NCBI RefSeq assembly: GCF_003253735.1 | Contig: NZ_QKYW01000002.1 | Span: forward strand, 756,865 to 820,864 | DNA from: Pseudomonas sp. URMO17WK12:I2 | GTDB taxonomy: Bacteria; Pseudomonadota; Gammaproteobacteria; Pseudomonadales; Pseudomonadaceae | DNA: 64,000 bases | Reading direction: 5' to 3' | In this document: piece by piece, positions 29,558-38,715 of the stretch | How the letters are laid out: each line of letters opens with the position of its first letter | How positions within the stretch are numbered: position 1 is the first letter of the stretch | The notes under the pieces: model-generated | Databases searched by the model: none | What the model was told of the DNA's origin: nothing | What the model saw: only the letters and a program-made list of their open reading frames with translations | Translations under genes and position numbers: made by a program

Positions 29558-30794
29558 CACGGCTCACTCCACGGCCGGCACGCTGTTGCAGGCGCCGGGC
29601 CCCGGCCAGATCGCCACGGGCGGCCAGCAGCGCTGCCAGGTGCGCCAGGGCCTCGGCATGGGTCGGTGCCAGGTAAAGGGTCTTGCGGTAATAATCCTGG
29701 GCGTCACCGCTGCGCCCGGCCACGTCGCTGAGCAGGCCCAGCCAGTAGAAGGCCTGGGCGGTCGGCCCGTGGGCAGCGAGATAACGCTCGCAGGCGGCGC
29801 GAGCTTCATCGCTGCGCCCGGCGTTGGCGAGGGCAGCGATGTCATCCAGTGAGGTATCGGTGCCGACCGCTGCCGGTGCAGGCCCCGTCGCCGGCGTCCG
29901 CCGCACCGGCGCTGGCGCCCTGGCGACGGGGGCCGCCGCGGCCGCAGGTCGGGGACGCGCGCCAATGCTCGGTATGGCGTGGGCCGCCGTGCTGGTCGGC
30001 CGCATGGCCTGGCGACGGAACACGAAGGCCAGGGGAATGTTCAGCGCCTGCATGCCAACCTGGCTGAACAGGCTGGCTTCGGCCGGCCCGATAAACAGCG
30101 CGCCGTCGTTGCGCATCAGGCGCTGCAGCACGGCGGCCACTGCGTGCTGGGTGGGCCGGTCGAAATAGATCAACAGGTTGCGGCAGAACACGAAATCATA
30201 GGGGGTCTCGCCCGCCAGCAAGCCCGGGGCCAGCAGGTTGCCGGCCAACAGGCGCACCTTGCGCCGCACGTCGTTGTGAAGCTCGAAGCCCTCGGCGGTT
30301 TCGGTGAAATGGCGCTCGCGAAAATCCAGGTTGTCGCCGCGGAAGGAATTGCGCCCGTACAGGGCGCGCTCGGCGCGCTGCAGGTTGATCTCGCTGATGT
30401 CCATGGCATCGATGCGAAAGCCATCGCCAGGCAGGCCGGCATCCAGCAGCGCCATGGCGATCGAGTAGGGCTCCTCGCCCGTCGAGCACGGCAGGCTGAG
30501 AATGCGCAGCGGCCGCGCGCCGGCCAGTTGCGCGCTGCGTTCGCAGGCCAGCTTGACCAGGGCAGCGAAGGACTCCGGGTAGCGGAAGAACCAGGTCTCC
30601 GGCACCACCACCGCCTCGACCAGCGCCTGCTGCTCGCTGGCCGACGCCTGCACTTTCAGCCAGTAGGCATCTTCGCTGGCACACCCCAGGGCCGCGACAC
30701 GCTGGCGCACCGCGCGCTCGATCACCACCTGGCCGACCGATTCGGCATCCAGGCCGATCAGGCCGTGCAGCAACTGCTCGAAGCGCGTGCTCAT
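29547..30794 (-). CDS. wspC: Wsp methyltransferase WspC (CheR-like with TPR)
   Basis: Methylates glutamates of WspA using SAM, keeping the pathway active. The 415-residue protein has a CheR methyltransferase domain (LSLPCSTGEEPYSIAMALLD as the SAM site, FVFCRNLLIYFD further on) up to about residue 270. A Pro/Ala-rich linker and C-terminal TPR repeats (AFYWLGLLSDVAGRSGDAQD, TLYLAPTHAEALAHLAALL) follow. It overlaps wspB by 4 bases. Confidence 0.95.
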   Translation of the reverse strand: MSTRFEQLLHGLIGLDAESVGQVVIERAVRQRVAALGCASEDAYWLKVQASASEQQALVEAVVVPETWFFRYPESFAALVKLACERSAQLAGARPLRILSLPCSTGEEPYSIAMALLDAGLPGDGFRIDAMDISEINLQRAERALYGRNSFRGDNLDFRERHFTETAEGFELHNDVRRKVRLLAGNLLAPGLLAGETPYDFVFCRNLLIYFDRPTQHAVAAVLQRLMRNDGALFIGPAEASLFSQVGMQALNIPLAFVFRRQAMRPTSTAAHAIPSIGARPRPAAAAAPVARAPAPVRRTPATGPAPAAVGTDTSLDDIAALANAGRSDEARAACERYLAAHGPTAQAFYWLGLLSDVAGRSGDAQDYYRKTLYLAPTHAEALAHLAALLAARGDLAGARRLQQRAGRGVSRDER

Positions 30795-31306
30795 CTACCG
30801 CCCTCCGCCACTGCCGCGTACAGCAATTCGCGTACCGACTCGTCGAGCAGATCGGCGACCCGCACCCACTGCACCAGGCCTTGCTCGGACTTGAGCACCG
30901 GGCCCAGATAGCGGGCCTGGGCCAGGCTGAGGCCGCTGTCCACGAAGGCCTCGGCAGGGCTGCGCAGCGTGTTGCTGGCCTGTTCGAGAATCAGGCCCAG
31001 CCAGCGCACCGGTTGATTCGCCTGCGGCCGGTAGTGCACCACCACCAGCCGGGTGCTGGTGCGCACCACCGCAGGCTGGCCGAGCGCCTGGGCGCTCAGG
31101 TCGATCACCGGTACCGGCGTGCCGCGAAACACGAACAATCCGGCCACCCAGGCAGGCGCAGCGGGAATCTGCTTGAAGCGGCGCAACGGCAACACTTCGA
31201 CCACCTCGTGAACGTCCAGGGCGTAACGGTCGCTGCCCATGCTGAACAGCAGGAACAGTTGCCCCGGACTACGCCGCCCCGGCGAAGACCTGCCTACCTC
31301 GGTCAT
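30791..31306 (-). CDS. wspB: Wsp coupling protein WspB (CheW-like)
   Basis: A 171-residue CheW-domain adaptor (LFLLFSMGSDRYALDVHEVV, WVAGLFVFRGTPVPVIDLSA) between WspA and WspE. The ATG at 31306 lies 4 bases after the wspA stop. The frame is open much further upstream inside wspA, but that part has no CheW similarity. Confidence 0.93.
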   Translation of the reverse strand: MTEVGRSSPGRRSPGQLFLLFSMGSDRYALDVHEVVEVLPLRRFKQIPAAPAWVAGLFVFRGTPVPVIDLSAQALGQPAVVRTSTRLVVVHYRPQANQPVRWLGLILEQASNTLRSPAEAFVDSGLSLAQARYLGPVLKSEQGLVQWVRVADLLDESVRELLYAAVAEGGR

Positions 31307-31310
31307 TGAT

Positions 31311-32945
31311 TCAGACCTTGAAGCGGCTGACGCCGGTGCGCAGACCGTTCGCCACCAGATTGAGGTCATCGATGGAGGCGCTGGCCTGGCGCAGCGACTC
31401 GACGGTCTGCGACGACGCTTCGCTGAGCTGCACCAGGGCCTGGTTGATCTGCTCGGCCCCGGTGGACTGTGCCTGCATGCCTTCATTGACCATCAGCACG
31501 CGCGGGGCGAGGGCCTGCACCTGGTGGATGATCTGCGCCAGCTGCTCGCCGACCTGGCCCACCTCGGCAATGCCACGGCGCACCTCTTCGGAGAAGCGGT
31601 CCATGCCCATCACGCCGGCCGACACCGCCGACTGGATCTCGCGCACCATCTGTTCGATATCGTAGGTGGCCACCGCCGTCTGGTCGGCCAGGCGGCGCAC
31701 CTCGGTGGCCACCACCGCGAAGCCGCGGCCGTACTCGCCGGCCTTCTCCGCCTCGATGGCCGCATTGAGCGACAGCAGGTTGGTCTGGTCGGCGACTTTG
31801 ACGATGGTGGTGACCACGTGATTGATGTTGCCGGCCTTCTCGTTGAGGATCGCCAGCTTGGCGTTGACCAGTTCGGCGGCGCTCATCACCTGGTGCATGG
31901 TGTCTTCCATGCGCGCCAGGCCCAGTTGCCCGGCGCCGGCCAGGGTCGAGGTCTGCTCGGCGGCGCCGGAGACCTCGGTCATGGTGCGCACCAGATCCCG
32001 CGAAGTGGCGGCGATTTCCCGCGAGGTGGCGCCGATTTCCGTGGTGGTGGCGGCGGTTTCGGTGGCGGTGGCCTGCTGCTGCTTGGAGGTGGCGGCAATC
32101 TCGGTGACCGAGGTGGTGACCTGCACGGACGAGCGTTGCGCCTGGGCCACCAGGGTCTTGATCTCCTCGGCCATGCCGTTGAAGCCGGTTTCGATGGCAC
32201 CGAACTCGTCGCGCCGACCAAGGTTCAGGCGCGCGGTCAGGTCGCCACTGGCCAGCACCTGCAGGGTATCGACCACCTGTTGCACCGGGCGGGTGATGGC
32301 CTGCATCAGGAAGTAACCACACACGAACGCCGCGACGATCGCCAGCAGCACGGAGATCGCCATGCTCAATTCGGCGCGGTTGACCGCCGAGACGATATCC
32401 CCGGCCGAACTGTAGGCCATGTCACGGTTGAGTTCGATCATCGAGGTGAGCTGGGTGCGGCCCTCGTTCCAGGTGTCGGTGAGCGGACCGTTGAGCTCCG
32501 CCCTCGCCTCGGCCTGGCGACCCTGCTCGTACAGTTTGAGCACTTCGGCCTGCTGCAGAACGAACAGGTCGCGGGTCTTTTCGAAGGCCACCAGCGCACT
32601 GCGCTCGGTGTCGTCGCGCATGGTGGCGCGATAATCGACGAGGGACGACTCCAGCTTGTCGCTGGCCCCCTTGATCAGTTGTTTGTCGGCATCGGCAAGG
32701 CTGTGCAGTTCACGCAAACTGACCTGGACGATTGTCTGGTGGAACATGTCCGTCCAGGCGCTGCGCACCTGGGTGATATGAAACATGCCGGGCATGGCGT
32801 CTTCCAGGAGACGGGTGGCACCGTCTTCGACCTTGAGCAGGCGTTCGAAGGACGCGGCAGCCATTAGCAACATGATGGCGATAATGACCGCAAAACTTGC
32901 CTGGATACGCTGGCGAACAGTCCAGTTCTTCACATTCAACCCCAT
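31311..32945 (-). CDS. wspA: Wsp surface-sensing chemoreceptor WspA
   Basis: A methyl-accepting receptor that responds to surface contact and feeds the Wsp phosphorelay. The 544-residue protein has a membrane segment (about 13-32), a four-helix-bundle periplasmic domain, a second membrane segment (about 190-210), HAMP, and a cytoplasmic coiled coil. The hairpin tip reads [26 protein letters not shown], with AEKAGE where most receptors have ARAGE; I recall the same in WspA proteins. First gene of the wspABCDEFR operon, all on the minus strand with overlaps or very short gaps. Confidence 0.94.
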   Translation of the reverse strand: MGLNVKNWTVRQRIQASFAVIIAIMLLMAAASFERLLKVEDGATRLLEDAMPGMFHITQVRSAWTDMFHQTIVQVSLRELHSLADADKQLIKGASDKLESSLVDYRATMRDDTERSALVAFEKTRDLFVLQQAEVLKLYEQGRQAEARAELNGPLTDTWNEGRTQLTSMIELNRDMAYSSAGDIVSAVNRAELSMAISVLLAIVAAFVCGYFLMQAITRPVQQVVDTLQVLASGDLTARLNLGRRDEFGAIETGFNGMAEEIKTLVAQAQRSSVQVTTSVTEIAATSKQQQATATETAATTTEIGATSREIAATSRDLVRTMTEVSGAAEQTSTLAGAGQLGLARMEDTMHQVMSAAELVNAKLAILNEKAGNINHVVTTIVKVADQTNLLSLNAAIEAEKAGEYGRGFAVVATEVRRLADQTAVATYDIEQMVREIQSAVSAGVMGMDRFSEEVRRGIAEVGQVGEQLAQIIHQVQALAPRVLMVNEGMQAQSTGAEQINQALVQLSEASSQTVESLRQASASIDDLNLVANGLRTGVSRFKV

Positions 32946-33133
32946 CTGCCGATATTCCTGATCCAGCCGAAGGGCAGCGCCCGCAGCTCATGCTGCCGGA
33001 CTCTATGGACGTTGCGGTTGCAGCGCAAGCGAGACCGAGCTTCTTTACTGTAGAACAGGCTTTAACGTGGCGGAGAAGAGTTGAGTGCAGCTGCCCGCGG
33101 TTAGCAAACCATCGGGCAGCGCGGCTGGCGGGG

Positions 33134-33862
33134 TTACTGCAGGTCCTGGCGAACCTGGGCTTCGAGCTCGGCCTTGAGGGCCGGGTCGAGTTTGAGGTGG
33201 CGGGCCAGTTCGTCAAGGTAGGCGCGCTCCATGAAATGCTCCTCGTCGACCATCAGTACGCTGGCCACGTACATTTCCGCGGCCATTTCCGGGGTGCTGG
33301 CGGCACGCGCCACATCGGCCGGGTCCAGGGGTTTGTTCAGTTCGGCATGCAGCCAGCGCTGGGTCTCGCTGTCGCTGGCCAGCTTGCTGAATTCGCCTTC
33401 GATCAACTCGCGCTCGCGCTCGTCGACATGACCGTCGGCCTTGGCAGCGGCCACCAGCGCCTTGAGGATGCCCTGGCTGTGCAGCTCCACCTGGGGGGCT
33501 GGCAGCCGATCGATCGTCTGTGGCTCGCCCTTGGGGGCCCCCGCCTGCTTGGCCTGCCAGTTGCCGTAAGCCTTGTAGGCAATCACGCCGAGCGCGGCCA
33601 GGCCGCCATAGATCGCCACCTTGCCACCGACCTTGCGTACTCGCTTGTTGCCCAGCAGCATGGCCAGGGCTGCGCCGCCGCCAGCGCCCTTGAGCATCGA
33701 ACCAATGCCGCCGCTATCGCTCTTGCCGGCACCAGCGGCATTGCCACCGAGCAACCCGCCCAGCGCACCACCGAGCCCGGACGACGACTTGCCGCCGGTT
33801 TTCTGTTGCAGCAATTCCTGCCCGGACTTCAGCAGTTGGTCGAGCAAGCCGCGCGTATTCAT
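33134..33862 (-). CDS. DUF533/TerB-like inner-membrane protein (YebE-like)
   Basis: A 242-residue protein. The N-terminal third is Gly/Ala-rich and low in complexity (GLGGALGGLLGGNAAGAG). A membrane-type segment follows (AIYGGLAALGVIAYKAYG), then a helical TerB/DUF533 domain (LKALVAAAKADGHVDERERE) with the acidic DGHxDxxE motif typical of the family. The ATG at 33862 has GGAG 6 bases upstream. The function is unknown; E. coli YebE is linked to envelope stress. Confidence 0.82.
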   Translation of the reverse strand: MNTRGLLDQLLKSGQELLQQKTGGKSSSGLGGALGGLLGGNAAGAGKSDSGGIGSMLKGAGGGAALAMLLGNKRVRKVGGKVAIYGGLAALGVIAYKAYGNWQAKQAGAPKGEPQTIDRLPAPQVELHSQGILKALVAAAKADGHVDERERELIEGEFSKLASDSETQRWLHAELNKPLDPADVARAASTPEMAAEMYVASVLMVDEEHFMERAYLDELARHLKLDPALKAELEAQVRQDLQ

Positions 33863-34027
33863 GGAAATCTCCAATGGTTCAAGAACAGACGAATCTACTG
33901 GGAAGCCTGGCCGTCGTCGGTTACAGATTGCGTCAAGATATTGCGTGAACGACCGTGCCGCGCCGCTCGATAGACAACCGGGCGACGGACAACGTTCAGG
34001 AGGGAGATGCGTGAGGCTGAGCTATGG

Positions 34028-35740
34028 TCAGCGCGGCGCCAGGTGGGAGATAAGTAACTGCACCGACTCCTGGCCGCGGAATTCGTTGACGTCCAGCTTG
34101 TAGGCCAGCTCGACCCAGCGCACGGTCGGGTTGGGCCACACCTCGCGGTCGACACCAAAGGCGATGCCGTCGAGCTGCAGGCTGCCGCATTCGCTCTTGA
34201 GCACCACCTTGAGGTGGCGCTCGCCGACGATACGCTGCTGCACCAGCTGGAAGGCGCCGTGAAATAACGGCTCGGGAAAGTGCTGGCCCCAGGGCCCGGC
34301 ATTGCGCAGTTCGCGGGCCAGGGGCAGGTTGAATTCGTCGATGCTCAGCACGCCGTCGGAGAGCAAGCGCCCGGTCAGGTCGTCCTCGCAAAGCTGGCGA
34401 CGAACTTCTTCATCGAAGGCCTTGGCGAAGGTCTCGAAATGCTCGGCCGGCAACGACAGGCCGGCAGCCATGGCGTGGCCGCCAAACTTGCTGATCAGCC
34501 CCGGATGGCGTGACGCCACGGCGTCCAGCGCGTCACGAATATGAAAGCCCGGCACCGAGCGCGCCGAGCCCTTGAGCATGCCCTCGCCGGCATCGGCGAA
34601 GGCGATGGTCGGGCGGTGATAGCGCTCTTTCAGGCGCGAGGCGAGGATGCCGATCACGCCCTGGTGCCAGTCGGCCTCGAACAGGCAGAGGCCGAACGGC
34701 AGGTTTTCCACCGGTAGATCCTTGAGCTGCGCCAGCGCCTCACGCTGCATGCCCTGCTCGATGGCCTTGCGGTCCTGGTTGAGCTGGTCGAGCTGCACGG
34801 CCATGTCGCGGGCCAGGGCTTCGTCCTCGCAGAGCAGGCACTCGATACCCAGGCTCATGTCATCGAGGCGCCCCGCCGCATTCAGGCGCGGGCCGAGAAT
34901 GAAGCCCAGGTCGGTCGAAGTGATGCGCCCATGCTGCTTGCCGGCCACTTCCAGCAGCGCACGCAGGCCGGGCCGCGCACGGCCGGCGCGAATGCGTGCC
35001 AGGCCCTGGTGCACCAGGATGCGGTTGTTGGCGTCCAGCGGCACCACGTCGGCGACGCTGCCCAAGGCCACCAGATCGAGCAGTTCGCCCAGGTTCGGCT
35101 CAGGCCGTTCGGCGCTGAACCAGCCCAGCTCGCGCAGCCGCGCACGCAGCGCCAGCAGCACGTAGAAAATCACCCCGACGCCGGCCAGGGATTTGCTCGG
35201 GAAGCTGCAACCCGGCTGGTTGGGATTGACGATGGCGTCAGCGGCCGGCAACTCGTGGCCCGGCAGGTGATGGTCGGTGACCAGTACCTTCAGCCCGGCT
35301 GCCTTGGCAGCCGCCACGCCTTCGATACTGGAAATGCCGTTGTCCACGGTGATCAGCAACTCGGGCTCGCGGGTCAGCGCCACGGCGACGATTTCCGGGG
35401 TCAGGCCATAGCCGTACTCGAAGCGGTTGGGCACCAGATAATCGACATGGGCGGCGCCCAGCATGCGCAGCCCGAGCAGGCCAACGGTGCTGGCGGTGGC
35501 GCCGTCGGCGTCGAAGTCGCCGACGATCAGCATGCGCTGGCGTTGCCGCAGACCCTCGACCAACAGCTCGACCGCCGCCTCGATGCCCTTGAGCTGAGTG
35601 AACGGAATCAACCGCGCCAGGCCCTTCTCCAGTTCCACTGCCGAGAGCACCCCGCGAGCGGCATAAAGGCGGGTCAACAGGGGCGGCAGATTGCCCAGGT
35701 CGGGCAAGGAAGCGGGAAGCGGGCGGGACTCGATACGCAT
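34028..35740 (-). CDS. recJ: Single-stranded-DNA-specific exonuclease RecJ
   Basis: A 5'-3' single-strand exonuclease in recombination and mismatch repair. The 570-residue protein carries the DHH-family metal ligands DFDADG (75-80) and TDHH (155-158). The DHHA1 block FGGHAMAAGLSLP and an OB-like C-terminal domain complete it. Length is typical. It lies in the recJ-yaeQ order; yaeQ is 68 bases upstream on the same strand. Confidence 0.96.
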   Translation of the reverse strand: MRIESRPLPASLPDLGNLPPLLTRLYAARGVLSAVELEKGLARLIPFTQLKGIEAAVELLVEGLRQRQRMLIVGDFDADGATASTVGLLGLRMLGAAHVDYLVPNRFEYGYGLTPEIVAVALTREPELLITVDNGISSIEGVAAAKAAGLKVLVTDHHLPGHELPAADAIVNPNQPGCSFPSKSLAGVGVIFYVLLALRARLRELGWFSAERPEPNLGELLDLVALGSVADVVPLDANNRILVHQGLARIRAGRARPGLRALLEVAGKQHGRITSTDLGFILGPRLNAAGRLDDMSLGIECLLCEDEALARDMAVQLDQLNQDRKAIEQGMQREALAQLKDLPVENLPFGLCLFEADWHQGVIGILASRLKERYHRPTIAFADAGEGMLKGSARSVPGFHIRDALDAVASRHPGLISKFGGHAMAAGLSLPAEHFETFAKAFDEEVRRQLCEDDLTGRLLSDGVLSIDEFNLPLARELRNAGPWGQHFPEPLFHGAFQLVQQRIVGERHLKVVLKSECGSLQLDGIAFGVDREVWPNPTVRWVELAYKLDVNEFRGQESVQLLISHLAPR

Positions 35741-35808
35741 GGAGGTGGTTTTCTACTCGTACGGTTACACAGGATCAGTGTCCGGCCGAAAGCCAGACAC
35801 GAGTGACA

Positions 35809-36360
35809 TCAGTTGCTCTGCGCGCGCTCGCCGGCCAGCCATTCCACCGGGATTTCGTGCTGGCCACGCTCGTCGGTAACGAACAGTTCGCCGTCGCTGA
35901 TCATCACGCTCCAGCTCAGTGAACGCGGCAGATCCTGGGACAGTTCAGCCAAGGCTTCCTGGCCCAGGGAGATGACGTTGATGTTCTTCAGGCTGCGCAC
36001 CGGATCCAGGCATTTGCTCTGCCAGACGCGCAGGTTGCCGTAGGCCACCAGGCTGAATTTCTCGGTACGCCGCGAGCACCAGGTGATGCGCTCGCTGTCC
36101 GGCTGGCCGACTTCGATCCAGTGCAGCACACGCCCATCCAGGCTCTTTTCCCACAGTGCCGGCTCGTCGACGTCGGACAGGCCACGGCCAAAGGCCAGGT
36201 GTTCCTGATAGAACAGCGCATAGGCGATCAGCCGCGCTGCCAGGCGCTCCTCGGTTTCCGAAGGATGGCGGGCCACGGTAAAACGCAGGCTTTCGTAGAT
36301 GCTGCGATCGATATCGGTGAGATTGAGATCGATCTTGTAGGTCGTGGACGGCTGGGCCAT
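35809..36360 (-). CDS. yaeQ: YaeQ family protein
   Basis: A 183-residue soluble protein (MAQPSTTYKIDLNLTDIDRS) with YaeQ hallmarks: TVARHPSETEERLAARLIAYAL and the PD-(D/E)xK-like core (DEPALWEKSLDGRVLHWIEVG). The fold is nuclease-like but the biological role is unknown; the family was named from a suppressor of haemolysin-expression defects. The ATG at 36360 is abutted by a hairpin and lacks an obvious SD. Confidence 0.9.
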   Translation of the reverse strand: MAQPSTTYKIDLNLTDIDRSIYESLRFTVARHPSETEERLAARLIAYALFYQEHLAFGRGLSDVDEPALWEKSLDGRVLHWIEVGQPDSERITWCSRRTEKFSLVAYGNLRVWQSKCLDPVRSLKNINVISLGQEALAELSQDLPRSLSWSVMISDGELFVTDERGQHEIPVEWLAGERAQSN

Positions 36361-36392
36361 GGCGCACTTCTTGGAATCTGGAAAAGTGCGCC
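36361..36392 (-). promoter_or_regulatory. Leader hairpin abutting the yaeQ start codon
   Basis: A perfect 9-bp inverted repeat, GGCGCACTT and AAGTGCGCC, with a 14-base loop. In the yaeQ mRNA the 3' arm ends at the base before the AUG, so the hairpin would cover the ribosome-binding region. A role in translational control or as an operator is inferred. Confidence 0.5.
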
Positions 36393-36462
36393 AGTCTATC
36401 AGGCCGGCCAGGAGCGTGGGCAGAGCGCTGCCCAAAGGCGGCGCCTGCCACGGGTCAGGCGG

Positions 36463-38106
36463 TCAGGAATCGCTCTTCCAGTCCGGGTAGCGGCGCTCTG
36501 CCGGCGCCGGTGGGAAGTACTGGTAGAGCCAGGTTTCGCTGAGCACTTCCTTGTTGTCGACGCGGCGCAGGTAGGCGCGCATGTTCACCGGCTCGACACT
36601 GTCGCTGGTGGGGAACCAGTCGAACTGCGCACGGAAGCCTTCGACGTCCGGGTAGAGGGCCAGGATGCTGAAATCCTTGGCCTCGCCGTGGGAGGCCTCG
36701 ACCACCACCTCGACCTGGGCCTTGGCGTCCATCTTGGCCAGCGGGCCGCCGGTAAAGTCGATGGCGAAGCGCCGTGCCCATACCTTCGGCCAGTGCTCGC
36801 CGGGTGCCCAGCCAAGGGTGAAGCCGCCCATGCCGGAGCGGGTGGCATGCACCTGGGCCAGGGTCGGCTTTACCGGTGGCAGCGCGGCCCAGTGCAGCTT
36901 GTAGCCGAAGTTCAGCGAGGTACCGGGCTCGATCGGCTGTTTGGGGTTCCAGAAGCAGACGATGTTGTCCATGGTCTCGCCGGTGGTGGGGATCTCCAGC
37001 AGGTCGATGCTGCCCTCGCCCCACTGGGTGGTCGGCTCGACCCACAGGCTCGGCCGGCGGCTGTACCAGACCACGGTGTCCTGGTAGGACTTGAAGTCAT
37101 GGTCGTACTGCACCAGGCCGAAGCCTTTCGGGTTGGTATCGGCGAAGGCGTTGAACTGCAGTTTCTCCGGGTTGTTCAGCGGCCGGCAGACCCACTCGCC
37201 ATTGCCACGCCACATGGACAGGCGATCGCTGTCGTGAATCGCCGTGGCGATGAAATCGCACATGCGTCGCTCGTGGCCACCGCAGGAGAACATGCTGGTC
37301 ATCGGCGAGATACCCAGCTGCTTGATGGTCTTGCGGGCGTTGATGTGGGCATCGATATCCATCACCACGCGGTCTTCCAGGCAGTCGATATCGAAGCGGA
37401 AGGCGCCGGTGGCACTCGGCGAGTCGAGCAAGGCGTAGAGCACGAAGCGGGTGGCGTCCTTGTCCGGCGTCTCGAACCAGAACTCGGTGAAATCGGGGAA
37501 CTCTTCCGGGGTATCGGTGAAGGTATCGACCGCCAGGCCACGGGCCGACAGGCCGTACTGGCCGGTGTTGTCCACCGCACGGAAGTAGCTGGCACCGAGG
37601 AACGACACGATGTCGTACTTGGCGATGTTCGGCTGCTTGAACACCTTGAGGCCAGCGAAACCCAGGTCGCCCTTGAGCTGGGAAACATCCACGCCGCTCT
37701 TGCCGTAGTCGAACAGGTCGGGCCGGAAATGCACCTCGCGGGCCTGGCGGCTCTTCGGGTCGACGGCGTGCATGCGCACCGGCTGGCGGAAGCCCATGCC
37801 GACGTGGAAGAACTGCACGTCCAGCTGGCCGCCCAGTTCGTTCCACAGCGAATGGGCCGGGTCGTACTGAATGGCGTTGAACTGTTGCGGCGTCAGCTCG
37901 GCGAGGGTTTTCGGCAACACCTCGGCGGTACTTTTGTAAGCCCTGCCGGCCAAGCTCTTGGCGCGGGCCTGCAGTTGCTTGAAGTCGAAGGGTTCGGCTT
38001 CACCGTCAGCGGTCTTGGCGAAGCTGTGCAGGCTGAACAGGCTGGCCGGCAGGCCACTGGCGGCGGCCAGCATCATGGAGGCTTTGAGAAGGTTACGTCT
38101 ATGCAT
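36463..38106 (-). CDS. opgD: Glucan biosynthesis protein D (OpgD)
   Basis: A periplasmic protein of the OpgG/OpgD family that shapes osmoregulated periplasmic glucans, now regarded as beta-1,2-glucanases. The 547-residue protein begins with a Tat signal ([17 protein letters not shown]), characteristic of OpgD rather than the Sec-exported OpgG. Then comes the MdoG domain ([47 protein letters not shown]). The ATG at 38106 begins the signal. It is monocistronic, with no opgH nearby. Confidence 0.93.
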   Translation of the reverse strand: MHRRNLLKASMMLAAASGLPASLFSLHSFAKTADGEAEPFDFKQLQARAKSLAGRAYKSTAEVLPKTLAELTPQQFNAIQYDPAHSLWNELGGQLDVQFFHVGMGFRQPVRMHAVDPKSRQAREVHFRPDLFDYGKSGVDVSQLKGDLGFAGLKVFKQPNIAKYDIVSFLGASYFRAVDNTGQYGLSARGLAVDTFTDTPEEFPDFTEFWFETPDKDATRFVLYALLDSPSATGAFRFDIDCLEDRVVMDIDAHINARKTIKQLGISPMTSMFSCGGHERRMCDFIATAIHDSDRLSMWRGNGEWVCRPLNNPEKLQFNAFADTNPKGFGLVQYDHDFKSYQDTVVWYSRRPSLWVEPTTQWGEGSIDLLEIPTTGETMDNIVCFWNPKQPIEPGTSLNFGYKLHWAALPPVKPTLAQVHATRSGMGGFTLGWAPGEHWPKVWARRFAIDFTGGPLAKMDAKAQVEVVVEASHGEAKDFSILALYPDVEGFRAQFDWFPTSDSVEPVNMRAYLRRVDNKEVLSETWLYQYFPPAPAERRYPDWKSDS

Positions 38107-38250
38107 GGGCGCCCCTGAATAGGTATGGAATCTAGGCACCGCCCCTGCAGGGCGATGGAAAAATACCTACAACAGATAGCCCTACCGCCACATGGTTCCG
38201 CGCTGAAAGTGCAACCGGCGGTAAACAGCGCCAGCGGCACAAGCGAAACG

Positions 38251-38715
38251 CTAGCGCGCCGCCTTGAGCAACGTACGGATGGCCTTGCGATCACGCTTGC
38301 GGTCGCGCTTGTCGAGTACATCAAGAAAGGCGATGGAATCGAGGCCATTGAGCGTGGTCTTCGGGCTGACGATCTTGCGCTTGGGGTTGGCACCGTGCTC
38401 GAGCAGCAGCTTCACCAACACGGGCTCGTTATAGAGGATGGCGCCATTGAGCGCCGATAGCCCCATCTGATCCGGCTCGTCGACCGGGCAGCCGGCCTCC
38501 AGCGCCTGTTTCATCTGCGCCAGCGCCATGTCCTTGCGCGCTTCGGACTCGCCGTAGGCGGCCGCCATCAGCGTCAGGGTCGGTGCCTGCATGCCGGCAT
38601 TGCCAAGCACGCAGCCGCGCTCGTCCATCACCTGCAGGCCATGGTCTTTCTGCACGTCCTCGGCATGCACGAGGCCCGTTGCCAGCAGGCACGCCGTTAG
38701 AAGTCTAAATCGCAT
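38251..38715 (-). CDS. Secreted ankyrin-repeat protein
   Basis: A 154-residue protein with a signal peptide (MRFRLLTACLLATGLVHA-ED) and one clear ankyrin repeat (DQMGLSALNGAILYNEPVLV followed by KLLLEHGANP), plus weaker flanking repeats. It would act in the periplasm as a binding module. Its start overlaps the sbcC stop by 11 bases, so it is probably translated with sbcC. The basic C-terminus (KRDRKRDRKAIRTLLKAAR) is unusual. Confidence 0.75.
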   Translation of the reverse strand: MRFRLLTACLLATGLVHAEDVQKDHGLQVMDERGCVLGNAGMQAPTLTLMAAAYGESEARKDMALAQMKQALEAGCPVDEPDQMGLSALNGAILYNEPVLVKLLLEHGANPKRKIVSPKTTLNGLDSIAFLDVLDKRDRKRDRKAIRTLLKAAR

